Source: Streptomyces platensis
GTDB taxonomy: Bacteria > Actinomycetota > Actinomycetes > Streptomycetales > Streptomycetaceae
Assembly (NCBI RefSeq): GCF_008704855.1
Contig: NZ_CP023691.1
Location: 8,432,001-8,496,000, forward strand
Direction of reading: 5' to 3'
Length of the DNA: 64,000 nt
Shown: piece after piece, positions 8,900-17,500 of the stretch
How positions within the stretch are numbered: position 1 is the first letter of the stretch
How the letters are laid out: every line of letters starts with the position of its first letter
The notes under the pieces: generated by a model
Databases searched by the model: none
What the model was told of the DNA's origin: nothing
The model's input: the letters and a program-made list of their open reading frames with translations, nothing else
Translations under genes and position numbers: made by a program

Positions 8900-9163
8900 G
8901 TGACGATCTTCCCGCCCGACCCCAACCTCACCGCCCTGCGTCTGGAGCTGGGACGGCTGCGGGGCGAGCGCGGATGGACCTACGACGAACTCGCGCACCG
9001 CAGTGGCCTGGCCAGACGCACCCTCATCGAGATCGAACAAGGCCGCACCATCGGCACCCTCAAGACCTGGCACGCCCTCGCACACGCCCTCGACATCTCC
9101 ATCGAGCACCTCTTCGGCACCCTCTGCGACGGCCACACACCGCCAGCCGAAGCCACCGAATAG
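8900..9163 (+). CDS. Small XRE-family transcriptional regulator
   Basis: An 87-aa protein starting at a GTG preceded by AAGAAGG. Residues 14-62 form a Cro/CI-type helix-turn-helix: L-R-L-E-L-G-R-L-R-G-E-R-G-W-T, then Y-D-E-L-A-H-R-S-G-L-A-R-R-T-L-I-E-I-E and A-L-A-H-A-L-D-I. There is almost nothing outside the DNA-binding domain. Its promoter overlaps phased palindromes (8801-8886), so autorepression and control of the divergent gene at 7667-8722 are likely. Such single-domain regulators are common on actinobacterial plasmids and integrative elements. Confidence 0.85.
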   Translation: MTIFPPDPNLTALRLELGRLRGERGWTYDELAHRSGLARRTLIEIEQGRTIGTLKTWHALAHALDISIEHLFGTLCDGHTPPAEATE

Positions 9164-9321
9164 CTTCCTCGCTCCACCCCTGGGCAGACCACCCGATCCG
9201 GGCCCCGACCACGAACGCACAGACGCGAATCGAATGAACTCACGCCACGAGTGAGCCATCCGTGGGATGCGGACGGCATGGGCACCGCGAGCCCGGCGCG
9301 CCGACTGTCACTTTCACGGCC

Positions 9322-10188
9322 ATGCGCTCCACCACAGCCTTGCCGGCCCGCCGATGGGACGGCAGCCCCACCCGCCCGCACCACCGTCCACGTGCCCTAC
9401 GCGTCGCTACGGACAGCCCCAGCCGTCTGCTGTGCGCGGCTCAACCGGCACGCTGCCGCGACTGCGGCAACCGCATCGACTGGTACACCCGCACCAACCA
9501 GCACCCCATCAGCCTCCACCCGCACGAGATGACCGCGGCCGCCGTTCCCGCCCGATACCGCTGGCACGTCAGCTCCGGAATCGCCCACCCCGCCCACGAC
9601 GGCACACCCTGGTGCCGCGTCCCCCACACCACCCTCTGCCCCGCACACCCCGCCACCGCGCCACTCACCGAACAGCTCGCCGAACTGCGCCGCCACCTCG
9701 CACTGCGCACCCGACGCCTGCTCGACACCGGCGCCTTCACCCCACACCCCACCGAACCCGCACCAGCCCCACTCCCCACACAGTGCCAGCCCGCCCGACC
9801 CGTGGTGCAACTCCTGTACTGCCGCTACCTCGCCCCGCGCCCCCTCGACGACATCCGCTGCGTCGCACAGACCCGCCTACGCCACCGCTGCACCCACCCC
9901 GTCCTCACCCCGGATGCACCAACGGGAACCTGGACACTCATGTCCACCACGCCACGCCACGGCCAACTCACCCTTCCCGCACCCAAAATGGCCGTCTACG
10001 ACCTGGGCCAACTGCCCTACACAGAGCAGCTGCGCTGGCGCGCTCAACGCTGCCCCCTCCACGCGGCCGCCTCACAGGTCGCCGACCTCGCACTCGCCGA
10101 GTGGGAGGTCTTCGACCCGCTGATTCACCACTCGCACATGCACCCCCGCCTACCCACCGCCATCCGGCACCACGGACGCACCAAGTGA
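9322..10188 (+). CDS. DUF6083-type protein
   Basis: A 288-aa protein from the ATG at 9322 (a GTG at 9262 would add 20 residues; neither has a good ribosome-binding site). The stretch A-R-C-R-D-C-G-N-R-I-D-W-Y-T-R-T, then P-I-S-L-H-P-H-E, R-Y-R-W-H-V-S-S-G-I-A-H-P and W-C-R-V-P-H matches the DUF6083 pattern seen in many Streptomyces accessory regions. The paired Cys and His suggest a zinc ribbon. The C-terminal half is proline-rich and has no recognised domain. It lies 160 bp upstream of a UvrD-like helicase on the same strand. Function unknown. Confidence 0.65.
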   Translation: MRSTTALPARRWDGSPTRPHHRPRALRVATDSPSRLLCAAQPARCRDCGNRIDWYTRTNQHPISLHPHEMTAAAVPARYRWHVSSGIAHPAHDGTPWCRVPHTTLCPAHPATAPLTEQLAELRRHLALRTRRLLDTGAFTPHPTEPAPAPLPTQCQPARPVVQLLYCRYLAPRPLDDIRCVAQTRLRHRCTHPVLTPDAPTGTWTLMSTTPRHGQLTLPAPKMAVYDLGQLPYTEQLRWRAQRCPLHAAASQVADLALAEWEVFDPLIHHSHMHPRLPTAIRHHGRTK

Positions 10189-10347
10189 TACTCGCCAGCT
10201 CAGCCCCGCCACACTCCAGTCCCACCCCCTGCAACCGGACCACGCAGTCTCCCGGCACGCCCGTCATGCGCGTCCGTGACTCGATGCTTCACCGGATCAA
10301 CAGCGCCCCAAGCTGACACCCACCCCGACTGTCCAGATGGAACCCAG

Positions 10348-11820
10348 GTGCTGAACCCCACCGACGAACAAACCGCCGCCGCCGACCACTTCCACGCCGG
10401 CGACCACCTCGCCCTCCAAGCCGGCGCAGGCACCGGCAAAACCACCACCCTCGCCCTGCTCGCCCATGGCACCAAACGCCGCGGCCGCTACATCGCCTAC
10501 AACCGGGCCATCGCCCGCGACGCCGCCACCCGCTTCCCCAACACCGTCACCTGCAAGACTGCCCACGCCCTGGCTTTCGCCGCCATCGGACACCGTTACA
10601 CCCGACGCCTCAACGCCCCACGTCGCCCAGCCTGGCAAACCGGACATGATCTGGGCATCACGAAGCCCGTCCGCATCGGCGAACGTGACCTCTCACCCAA
10701 AACCCTCTCCTACGCCACCCTGCGCACCGTCACCCGCTTCTGCCACTCCGCCGACCCTGCCATCACCTACCATCACGTCCCCCGCCTCAGAGGACTCGAA
10801 GAAGCACCGCTGCACCAACAACTCGCCCAACTGATCGCGCCCTTCGCCCGCAAAGCCTGGGCCGACCTCCAACACCCGGACGAGGGCAAGGTCCGCTTCG
10901 ACCACGACCACTACCTCAAGATCTGGTCACTCACGAACCCGAAGATCGACGCCGACTTCCTGCTCCTGGACGAGGCCCAGGACACCAACCCCGTCGTCGA
11001 GCAGATGTTCAACAACCAGCGCAGCCACGCCCAACTGGTCATGGTCGGCGACTCCGCCCAGGCCATCTACCAGTGGCGCGGAGCCAAAGACGTCATGACC
11101 GCCTTCGACGGCACCTCCCTGGCCCTGTCGAAGTCCTTTCGCTTCGGGCCCCTCCTCGCACGCGAAGCCAACCGCTGGCTCGCCATCGCCAGCGCACCTA
11201 TCCGCCTGCAAGGCAGCGAAGCGATCCCCACCGAACTCGGCTTGGTCTCCTGCCCGGACGCCGTCTTGTGCCGCACGAACGTCGGTGCCATCACCGAAGT
11301 CGTCCAACTCCTCGCTACGGGACGCCGCGTAGCCCTCGTCGGAGGAGGCGAGAGCCTGCGCGCCCTGGCCCTGGCTGCTCGCGACCTGAAGGAAGGCCGC
11401 CGAACCAGCCACCCCGAACTCGTGCTGTTCACCTCATGGGGCGACTTGCAGGACTACGCCTCGTACGACCCGGCAGGGCGCGACCTGCAGCCGTTAGTCG
11501 ACCTCGTTGACAAGCACGGCACGGACGCCATCCTCGCCGCCGTCAACCAGCTCACCCATGAAGGCCAGGCGCACGTGACCGTCTCGACCGCGCACAAAGC
11601 CAAAGGTCGCGAATGGCCCAACGTGCGGATCGCCGGCGACTTCCCCCCACCACGCGACAGCGACGAGCAGGACGACTCCGGCCGCCCCATTCCCGGCCCG
11701 ATCGATGACGGCGAAGCCCGTCTCGCCTACGTCGCTGTGACCCGAACCCGGACCCGACTCGACATCGGAGGCCTCGCTTGGGTCGAACAGCACCCCGACG
11801 GAAGCCTCCCGGGCCACTGA
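10348..11820 (+). CDS. UvrD-like SF1 DNA helicase
   Basis: A 490-aa protein from the GTG at 10348 (an ATG at 10276 would add 24 residues). The SF1 motifs are present in order: Walker A A-G-A-G-T-G-K-T-T around 25-33, D-E-A-Q-D at 208-212, GDSAQAIYQWRGA at 234-246, a V-S-T-A-H-K-A-K-G-R-E-W segment (motif V) and Y-V-A-V-T-R-T-R-T-R-L (motif VI) near the end. It is shorter than UvrD/PcrA because the 2B-type inserts are reduced. It probably unwinds DNA in repair or element maintenance; no partner nuclease is adjacent. A frameshifted second copy of its last 75 codons lies at 13434-13667, so this gene or a sister was duplicated here. Confidence 0.85.
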   Translation: MLNPTDEQTAAADHFHAGDHLALQAGAGTGKTTTLALLAHGTKRRGRYIAYNRAIARDAATRFPNTVTCKTAHALAFAAIGHRYTRRLNAPRRPAWQTGHDLGITKPVRIGERDLSPKTLSYATLRTVTRFCHSADPAITYHHVPRLRGLEEAPLHQQLAQLIAPFARKAWADLQHPDEGKVRFDHDHYLKIWSLTNPKIDADFLLLDEAQDTNPVVEQMFNNQRSHAQLVMVGDSAQAIYQWRGAKDVMTAFDGTSLALSKSFRFGPLLAREANRWLAIASAPIRLQGSEAIPTELGLVSCPDAVLCRTNVGAITEVVQLLATGRRVALVGGGESLRALALAARDLKEGRRTSHPELVLFTSWGDLQDYASYDPAGRDLQPLVDLVDKHGTDAILAAVNQLTHEGQAHVTVSTAHKAKGREWPNVRIAGDFPPPRDSDEQDDSGRPIPGPIDDGEARLAYVAVTRTRTRLDIGGLAWVEQHPDGSLPGH

Positions 11821-11861
11821 GGCAAGCCGGCCCGCACCCTCGGTAACCCCAAGGGGCACCT

Positions 11862-12703
11862 GTGACAGGCCACCGCATCATCACCACCGGTACTGCGCCG
11901 CAGCCCGATGCCGGCCCTGGCGAGCCGATTGCGGAGCTCATCCATGACGCCCTCGCGACTGGAGCGATCTGCGCGACTGGGTCGCTCAGAACCACCGCTT
12001 CCAAGCCTGGCTGCACCGCGCTGAACAGCAACAGGAGCGTCACGCCGGTACCGGCCACGCCGGGGACCTCCTGGCCGGTACCGTCCTCGCCGAAGGCCTG
12101 GACTGGGCCCACCAACGCTCCCTGCCCGCCGACAATGCCAACTTTTTGACCGCCAGCCAGCAGCATCATCAGGCCGAGGCCCGCCGCACCCGACGTATCA
12201 ATACAGTCCTGGCCAGCATGCTTGTTCTCGCTCTGATCGCGACAGGAGTGGCCTTCTGGCAACGGCAGACCGCCGTCACTGCACAACACACTGCCATCAC
12301 CGCGCAGCACCGAGCCCAGTCCCGACAACTGGCCGCCCAATCGGACGCCCTGCTGAAGTCCGACCCCGACCTGGCCTCACTCCTCGCGGTTCATGCACAC
12401 CACACCAGTCCTACCGCTGAAGCCGCTGCCAGCCTCTACAGAGCCGCCGCACTCCCACTCCGAAGCCGCCTCGCAATCTCCAGCGTGGCGGACTCCATAG
12501 CGTTCAGCCCTGACGGCAAGATCCTCGCCACCGGAAGCGGCGACGGAACTATGCGGCTGTGGAACCCGGCCGTTCCTAACGAGGTCGAAGCCATTAAGCA
12601 TATCTGCCGGGTACTCCACCGGGATTTCACCGATGAAGAACGGTCTGCTTACCTACGAGGCCAAGCAACCGCCCCAGTGTGCCCCGCCACACCAGCCCAC
12701 TGA
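11862..12703 (+). pseudogene. Remnant of an nSTAND-type NTPase with WD40 repeats
   Basis: The first segment (11862-11955, reading V-T-G-H-R-I-I-T-T-G-T and AELIHDALA) matches the end of the NTPase/winged-helix part of nSTAND proteins. The reading then shifts frame near 11960 and continues as DWSDLRDWVAQNHRFQAWL, a helical linker, a transmembrane segment (INTVLASMLVLALIATG), and R-Q-L-A-A-Q-S-D-A-L-L with A-S-L-L-A-V-H-A, typical of the stretch before the WD40 propeller. Only one WD40 blade remains (S-P-D-G-K-I-L-A-T-G-S-G-D-G-T-M-R-L-W) before the usual family end (HRDFTDEERSAYL). So the NTPase domain is gone, most blades were deleted and there is a frameshift. Confidence 0.7.
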
Positions 12704-13433
12704 AGCAGTGATGGCTGCAGCCACCGCGAGCCATGGTGTAAGTGCCAGAGTGGCGCGGCTCAGCCGCTGGTGCATCGACGGCGTTCAGATGCCCCGAGAG
12801 CATGGACCAACGAGGCTCGCTGGCAGCCCGCCCTGCGCAAACGACCAGAACAACGCTGGCTCGCCGGAATGCAGTGCGTGAGCCACCAGAACTCCCGCTG
12901 CCGTACCTCAGAACGTAGCGAGAATGCGAAGCACAACAAGCCTCCTGGCCCTCACGTCCAGCCGATGCAGAATCACGGGAAGCGGCGCAGCCCGAGCATG
13001 TGAGAGTGCGCAAGCTCGCTGTTTGACCTTCACCTTGGGGAAGGCCGCAGCATCAGCGACATGCACGCTCAGACCCCCCCGTTCCGCCATCAGGAACTCC
13101 TCCGCAAGGCCAACGAATTCCGACTTGCTCAGGAAGCGAGGAAGAGTAAACCGACCGCCCGGGATGCCGCAGCCGGAAGACCATTGCTCTGTCGCTGTCT
13201 GCTGGTCTGGCTCCGGGAATGACAGACCAGCGTACGTGCATCGCCTGTGCTTCACACGCCTCGGAACCTTCCAAGGGGTTGTGCCGTGGCTGGCTCGGGC
13301 TTTTCGGGCGGCTGGAGGCAGCAGGGCCGCAGCATCAGCTCCACGAAATCGATCGTCTGGGGTGGGAAGTCAGTGGTGCGGCCGTAGGAGGCTGCGGGTT
13401 AAGTACGTCGACAGGAGGCTCCGGTGACTCGTG
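12704..13433. other. Low-information stretch with short doubtful ORFs
   Basis: Between the nSTAND remnant and the UvrD relic I find no convincing gene longer than about 70 codons. Base use is mixed and coding bias is weak in all frames. A 53-codon ORF at 13061-13222 is listed separately. A 71-codon ORF at 13219-13434 would overlap it as ATGA, but its composition is not convincing. The flanks are both gene ruins, so this is probably debris. Confidence 0.4.
13061..13222 (+). CDS. Possible small hypothetical protein
   Basis: A 53-codon ORF with amphipathic, charged composition: F-R-H-Q-E-L-L-R-K-A-N-E-F-R-L-A-Q-E-A then a basic K-S-K-P-T-A-R and an L-V-W-L-R-E end. Short helical proteins of this kind are frequent in Streptomyces, but no clear ribosome-binding site precedes the ATG and both neighbours are relics. 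I do not recognise a family. Confidence 0.25.
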   Translation: MHAQTPPFRHQELLRKANEFRLAQEARKSKPTARDAAAGRPLLCRCLLVWLRE

Positions 13434-13667
13434 ATGAAGGCCAAGGGGCATGAATGGCTCAGGGTGAGGATCGCAGGTGACTTCCTACCGCCCCGTGATA
13501 GCAGTCAGCAGGACAACTCCGGACGACCTATTCCCGCCCCGATCGATGACGCAGAAGCCTGTCTCGCCAACGTCGCCGTCACCTGAACCAGGATTCGCCT
13601 CGACCTCGGCGGCCTCTCCTGGATCGACCATCACCCTGACGGCACGCCTCCGGCCAACCCACCCTAA
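13434..13667 (+). pseudogene. 3' relic of a second UvrD-like helicase gene
   Basis: This stretch aligns at the DNA and protein level with the last 75 codons of the helicase at 10348-11820: K-A-K-G-H-E-W, R-I-A-G-D-F-L-P-P-R-D-S, G-R-P-I-P-A-P-I-D-D-A-E-A, then an in-frame TGA where the intact copy has motif VI residues, followed by R-L-D-L-G-G-L-S-W-I-D-H-H-P-D-G-T and a TAA at 13665-13667. The 5' part of the gene is missing. It is a non-functional fragment, from duplication or from a related gene carried in earlier. Confidence 0.75.
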
Positions 13668-13750
13668 CTCGATCCCTGAAGGACCTTTGACCTGCTACAC
13701 AGACGCGATTGTGACACCCTTTATTTTGGGTTCGCTTTCGAGATGGCGCA

Positions 13751-14038
13751 GCCACCGAATGGCATAACAACGGGCACGTGTTCACCACTGCGCAGGGCAG
13801 ACCGATCGACCGGCCCAACCTCACCCGCGCCTTCACCACGCAAGGCCAGCCTCCGCCACATTCGCTTCCACGGCTTCGGCACTCAACCACCTCCCTCCTG
13901 CTGGAACAGGGCGTCGAACTGGTCGTGATCAGAACTCCTCGGCCAAGCCCACATCGGCATCACCGTGACCGCTACGCCCACATCCGACTCCGCTTCCAAC
14001 GCCAGGCCATCGACACCCTCGCCGGCGGACGTCCTTGA
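13751..14038 (+). pseudogene. C-terminal relic of a phage-type tyrosine integrase
   Basis: Read across three frames the stretch gives H-V-F-T-T-A-Q-G-R-P-I-D, N-L-T-R-A-F-T-T, L-R-H-I-R-F-H, RHSTTSLLLEQGVELVVI, E-L-L-G-Q-A-H-I-G-I-T and R-Y-A-H-I-R-L-R-F-Q-R. This is the C-terminal catalytic half of Streptomyces tyrosine integrases, including the R-H-S/T region and the G-H/Q-A-H-I box; the catalytic Tyr region is read as R-Y-A-H-I. At least three frameshifts separate the pieces and the N-terminal half is missing. It points to a former integrative element; no tRNA attachment site was seen beside it. Confidence 0.75.
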
Positions 14039-14100
14039 AGACCCATCCGCCGCAGCCGTCGTCCCCTGAAGCTGCCGTCAGCGCTGCCGTCAAACCACCC

Positions 14101-14136
14101 TGATGGCCCCACCGGAATAATCCGGTGGGGCCATCA
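14101..14136. terminator. Perfect 16-bp hairpin, bidirectional terminator
   Basis: TGATGGCCCCACCGGA at 14101-14116 pairs perfectly with 14121-14136 across the loop ATAA. It lies 24 bp beyond the stop of the immunity gene (minus strand) and 62 bp after the integrase relic (plus strand), so it can end transcription from both sides. Confidence 0.75.
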
Positions 14137-14160
14137 GATTCGCCCGAGGCGAAGCCGACT

Positions 14161-14565
14161 TCATTTCATGCGAAACAGTTCTCGCACCGCCGCTAGTTGG
14201 TCTTCTAGTGTCGCGACCTCGGAGCAGTCTGCTGGCGCGAAGATGTCCACGAGGTCGTCGTCGGAGGGCACTCTTCCCGCTTGCAATGAGTAGGCCAGTC
14301 GACCTTCCGACATCTGCCTAGTCATCCCCGACGGGAAGACATTCAATCTTGCACCCTGGCAACACAGAAGCAGACCCATACCTTCAAGGTCGCGGCGGGC
14401 CGACTTGAGGCATTCCAGCAGATCGACCTCTTCGTAGACGTGCTCAAACTCTTCATCGATTAACCTAATCCGAAGAGTCGAAGGCGGTGTGGAAATTCGG
14501 AGCAACACATCCACCTTCTCCCCATCTACCCTTTTTGCCGTCCGGGTCAACTCCTCCACAATCAT
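14161..14565 (-). CDS. Probable immunity protein for the RHS ADP-ribosyltransferase toxin
   Basis: A 134-aa, mostly acidic protein with no signal peptide. Its ATG overlaps the stop of the RHS toxin gene as ATGA, the usual arrangement for toxin and cognate immunity. The sequence (T-P-P-S-T-L-R-I-R-L-I-D-E-E-F, L-L-E-C-L-K-S-A-R-R-D-L-E-G) looks like a small alpha/beta fold; I do not recognise the family. Like the toxin tip, the gene has visibly more A and T than its surroundings, a sign of recent exchange as a unit. It ends 24 bp before a perfect hairpin terminator. Role inferred from position. Confidence 0.6.
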   Translation of the reverse strand: MIVEELTRTAKRVDGEKVDVLLRISTPPSTLRIRLIDEEFEHVYEEVDLLECLKSARRDLEGMGLLLCCQGARLNVFPSGMTRQMSEGRLAYSLQAGRVPSDDDLVDIFAPADCSEVATLEDQLAAVRELFRMK

Positions 14566-17500
14566 CCCCCTCCATAGTTGGGGTTCCGAACCCTAGTCCC
14601 ATCTCGGAGCCTGCATGCAACGATGCAACTCGTGTCGACCCGCCCTGGTATTGCAATCTCTCGTTCATGTGCAAATGGATTTCCTGGAAATTCCTTGTTC
14701 ACGTCGACTCCATTAACGCCGCGAATCTCATAGACGTTCCCGCCTCGCTTGATTGCCACAGACTCCGAAGTGGTGGTGGAGACATACCCAGAGTCTGTTG
14801 AGTATCCGGATGCATGCTCCAAGAGGTCCATGTTGTCACCTCGCGGATCAAATCCCGACCCGAATATCTCGTCCGGGCCACGTGTGTCGCTTCGGTAGAG
14901 CGAACAGGGGCCACCTGAATTGTGAACAAGTACCGGGGTGTCACCCGCCAGCACATAGTACGTGTGGGTGCCAGCGATGGTCAGGTCGTGTGTCTGCTGC
15001 TGCTTGTGGAAGTGGCGGACCGCGGTGATCTTGGCGGTGGTGCCCTGCGGGGTGCGGAGTTGGGTGCCGGGGCGGAGGTCGCCGGCGTTGATCCACTTTT
15101 TCTTGTCGACGGACCAGAAGGGGTGTGTGTCGGTGGCGATGATGCTTGCTTCGCCGGCGGGCGTTGTGATGGTGAGGTCGGTGAAGTGCTTGTCGTCCTT
15201 GGTGACGATGGTGCTGACGACGGGGCGGGTCGTTGTCTTGCCGGTTTCGGGATCGGTGGCTACGACCGTGTCGCCGGTGGTGATGTCTTCGATGTTTTTC
15301 TTTTTGCCGTCGGCGAGGGCTACTTCGGTGCCGGGCAGGAAGCTGTGGGGGCAGGGGGAGGTGTCACCTCGCCTGCCACCGCCGGCTCGTACGCCCCCGC
15401 CGTCGCGGCTGCCAAGGAAGGTCATGGCGCCGTTGGCCATGGAGGAGAACAGGAGCTGGGCGAAGCTTTCCTGGCAGTGTCCTTCCAGCTCGGAGCACAC
15501 CCCGAATTTGAGGTTGGTGAGGGTGACCTGTGTGCTTCCTTCCCTGGGGTCGATGTCGAACATGCCCTGGTAGAACAGTTGGCGGCTGGTTGCCTCGGCG
15601 TAGATGGCGTTGGTGAACTCGTCGGAGCGCTCCCAGGTGGAATCGACCCAGAGTCCGGGGAGGACCGCTGCTTTGGGATGGCTGCGGTAGCCGCCCCATC
15701 TCGCCGGGTTGATGGCCGCCAGTCCGTTCAGGAAGCGCTGTCGGTCCTGCTTCGAGCCCCAGTTCATCCATGGGCACAGGACGGGGTCGCAGCCCTTCGC
15801 GCCTGATTCGGCGGGTCTCATGAGGCCCGTGGGGTCGGAATCCGTCATCGGTGTGCTGCCGGCGTAGGCGTAGCCGTTGAGGGACTGTGAGTCCGTCAGG
15901 TTCATGACCGGGTCGACGGAGAGGAAGCGTCCGGTTTCCGGGTCGTATTCGCGGGCGCCGAGGTGGGTGAGGCCGGTGTCCGCCGTGTCGTCGGTGCCGC
16001 CGACGTAGCCCTTGGTGCCGGGCCAGTTGGTGGGTTTGGTGCCGCGGGGGCTGCCGAAGGGGAGTTGGCGGCGTTGGGTGAGGGTCTGGTCGGCGGCGTT
16101 GATGGCGAGTTGGCCGGTGCCGAGGCGGTCGGCGAGGGTGAGGGTGTAGGTGCCGTCGTCGGCCAGGACGGCCTGGTTGCCGCTGCCGAGGGGGATGTAG
16201 CGGGTGGCTTTGGGTTTGTCGGTGCCTTTGTCGAGGGTGAGTTCGGTGTGGTCACCGAGGGTGAGCGTGGTCCGGTCATCGGTGTGGGTGATCAGGCGGT
16301 TGCCGTTGGCGTCGTAGACGTAGCCGGTGGTTTTGGTGCCCTTGTCGCCGGCTGGTTCGGTGACCTTGGTGAGGTGACCTTCGATGTCCCAGGTGAGGGT
16401 TTGTTTGTCGCCGGCCAGGGTGCGGGTGGTGGTGTTGCCGGTGTTGTCGTAGCCGTAGGTGGAGGTGCTGGTGCCGGTGGGGCCGGTGGTGTCGATGGAG
16501 GTGAGGGTGTGGGGCTGGGGTGTGCCGGGCTTGGGGTAGCGGTAGGCGGTCTTGGTGTCCTTGGCCACGTCGCTGGTGGGGTCGTGCTGGGTGAGGTTGG
16601 TGCGGTTGCCGGCGGTGTCGTAGCCGTATGACTGCCAGTAGGGGGTCGGGCCGGCGATCAGGCTGCCGGCGGGCTTGTCGGCGCAGGTCTTCTCGTCCTG
16701 GGTCCAGGCTTCGGTGAGCCGGCGCAGGTAGTCGTGGGTGAAGCACTGGGTGTCGGTGCCGGTGCGGGAGACGTCGGACAGTGAGGTGACGTTGCCAGCC
16801 GGGTCGTAGCCGTAGGTGGCGGACTGGTCGACGCCGGGGACGTCCTGACGGTCGACACGGGAATTCGACAGGCGCCGGGTGCCGAATTCGTAGCTGTTGG
16901 TCACCTGGGTGGGCTTGCCGCCGCTTCCGACGATCTTGTAGGTGAGGGGCTGGCCCGCGAGTGTGTATGTGGCGTCGGAGCGGATGTCTGCGCCGTAGAC
17001 GGTGGTCATCCGCAGGGTGTCGTTGGCGTAGCTGTAGTTCCACCCCTTGCCGGCAAGGTTCCCCATGCGGGAGAAGCTGCGCGCTTTCGGCAGGCCGTTT
17101 TCGTAGTACGAGGTGCCGGCGTGGTAGGTGCCGGCCAGTGCGCCCTCGGAGTCGGGGATGACGGTCTCGGTGCGCTGCGGCCGGTAGAGGGTGTCGTACT
17201 GGGTGACCTTGGTGGTGTAGGGCTTGCCGTCGAGGTAGCGGGTGGATTCGGCGAGCTGTCCCTTGGCCTCGGTGACGGTGTCGTAGACCCACTTGGCGCG
17301 CAGCGGGCCGTCGGGTGTCTTGTCGTGCAGCTCGGTCTTGCGTCCGAGGCCGTCGTAGACGGTGGCCAGCACGGCTCCGTTGGCGTCCTCGCTGGAGATC
17401 TGCTGGCTGCGGTCGTCGAACGCCGCCTTGGTTGTGCCCTTGTCGGGGTCTTTGGACAAGACCTGGTTGCCGAACTGGTCGTACTGGTAGGCCCACTTGT

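Noticed and set aside
8723..9259. N-terminal extension of the Cys-rich gene to 9259
   Set aside because: It would run through the operator cluster and antisense through the XRE gene.
13900..14160. tRNA or att site next to the integrase relic
   Set aside because: Searched by eye for a tRNA 3' end and direct repeats; only the 16-bp terminator hairpin was found.
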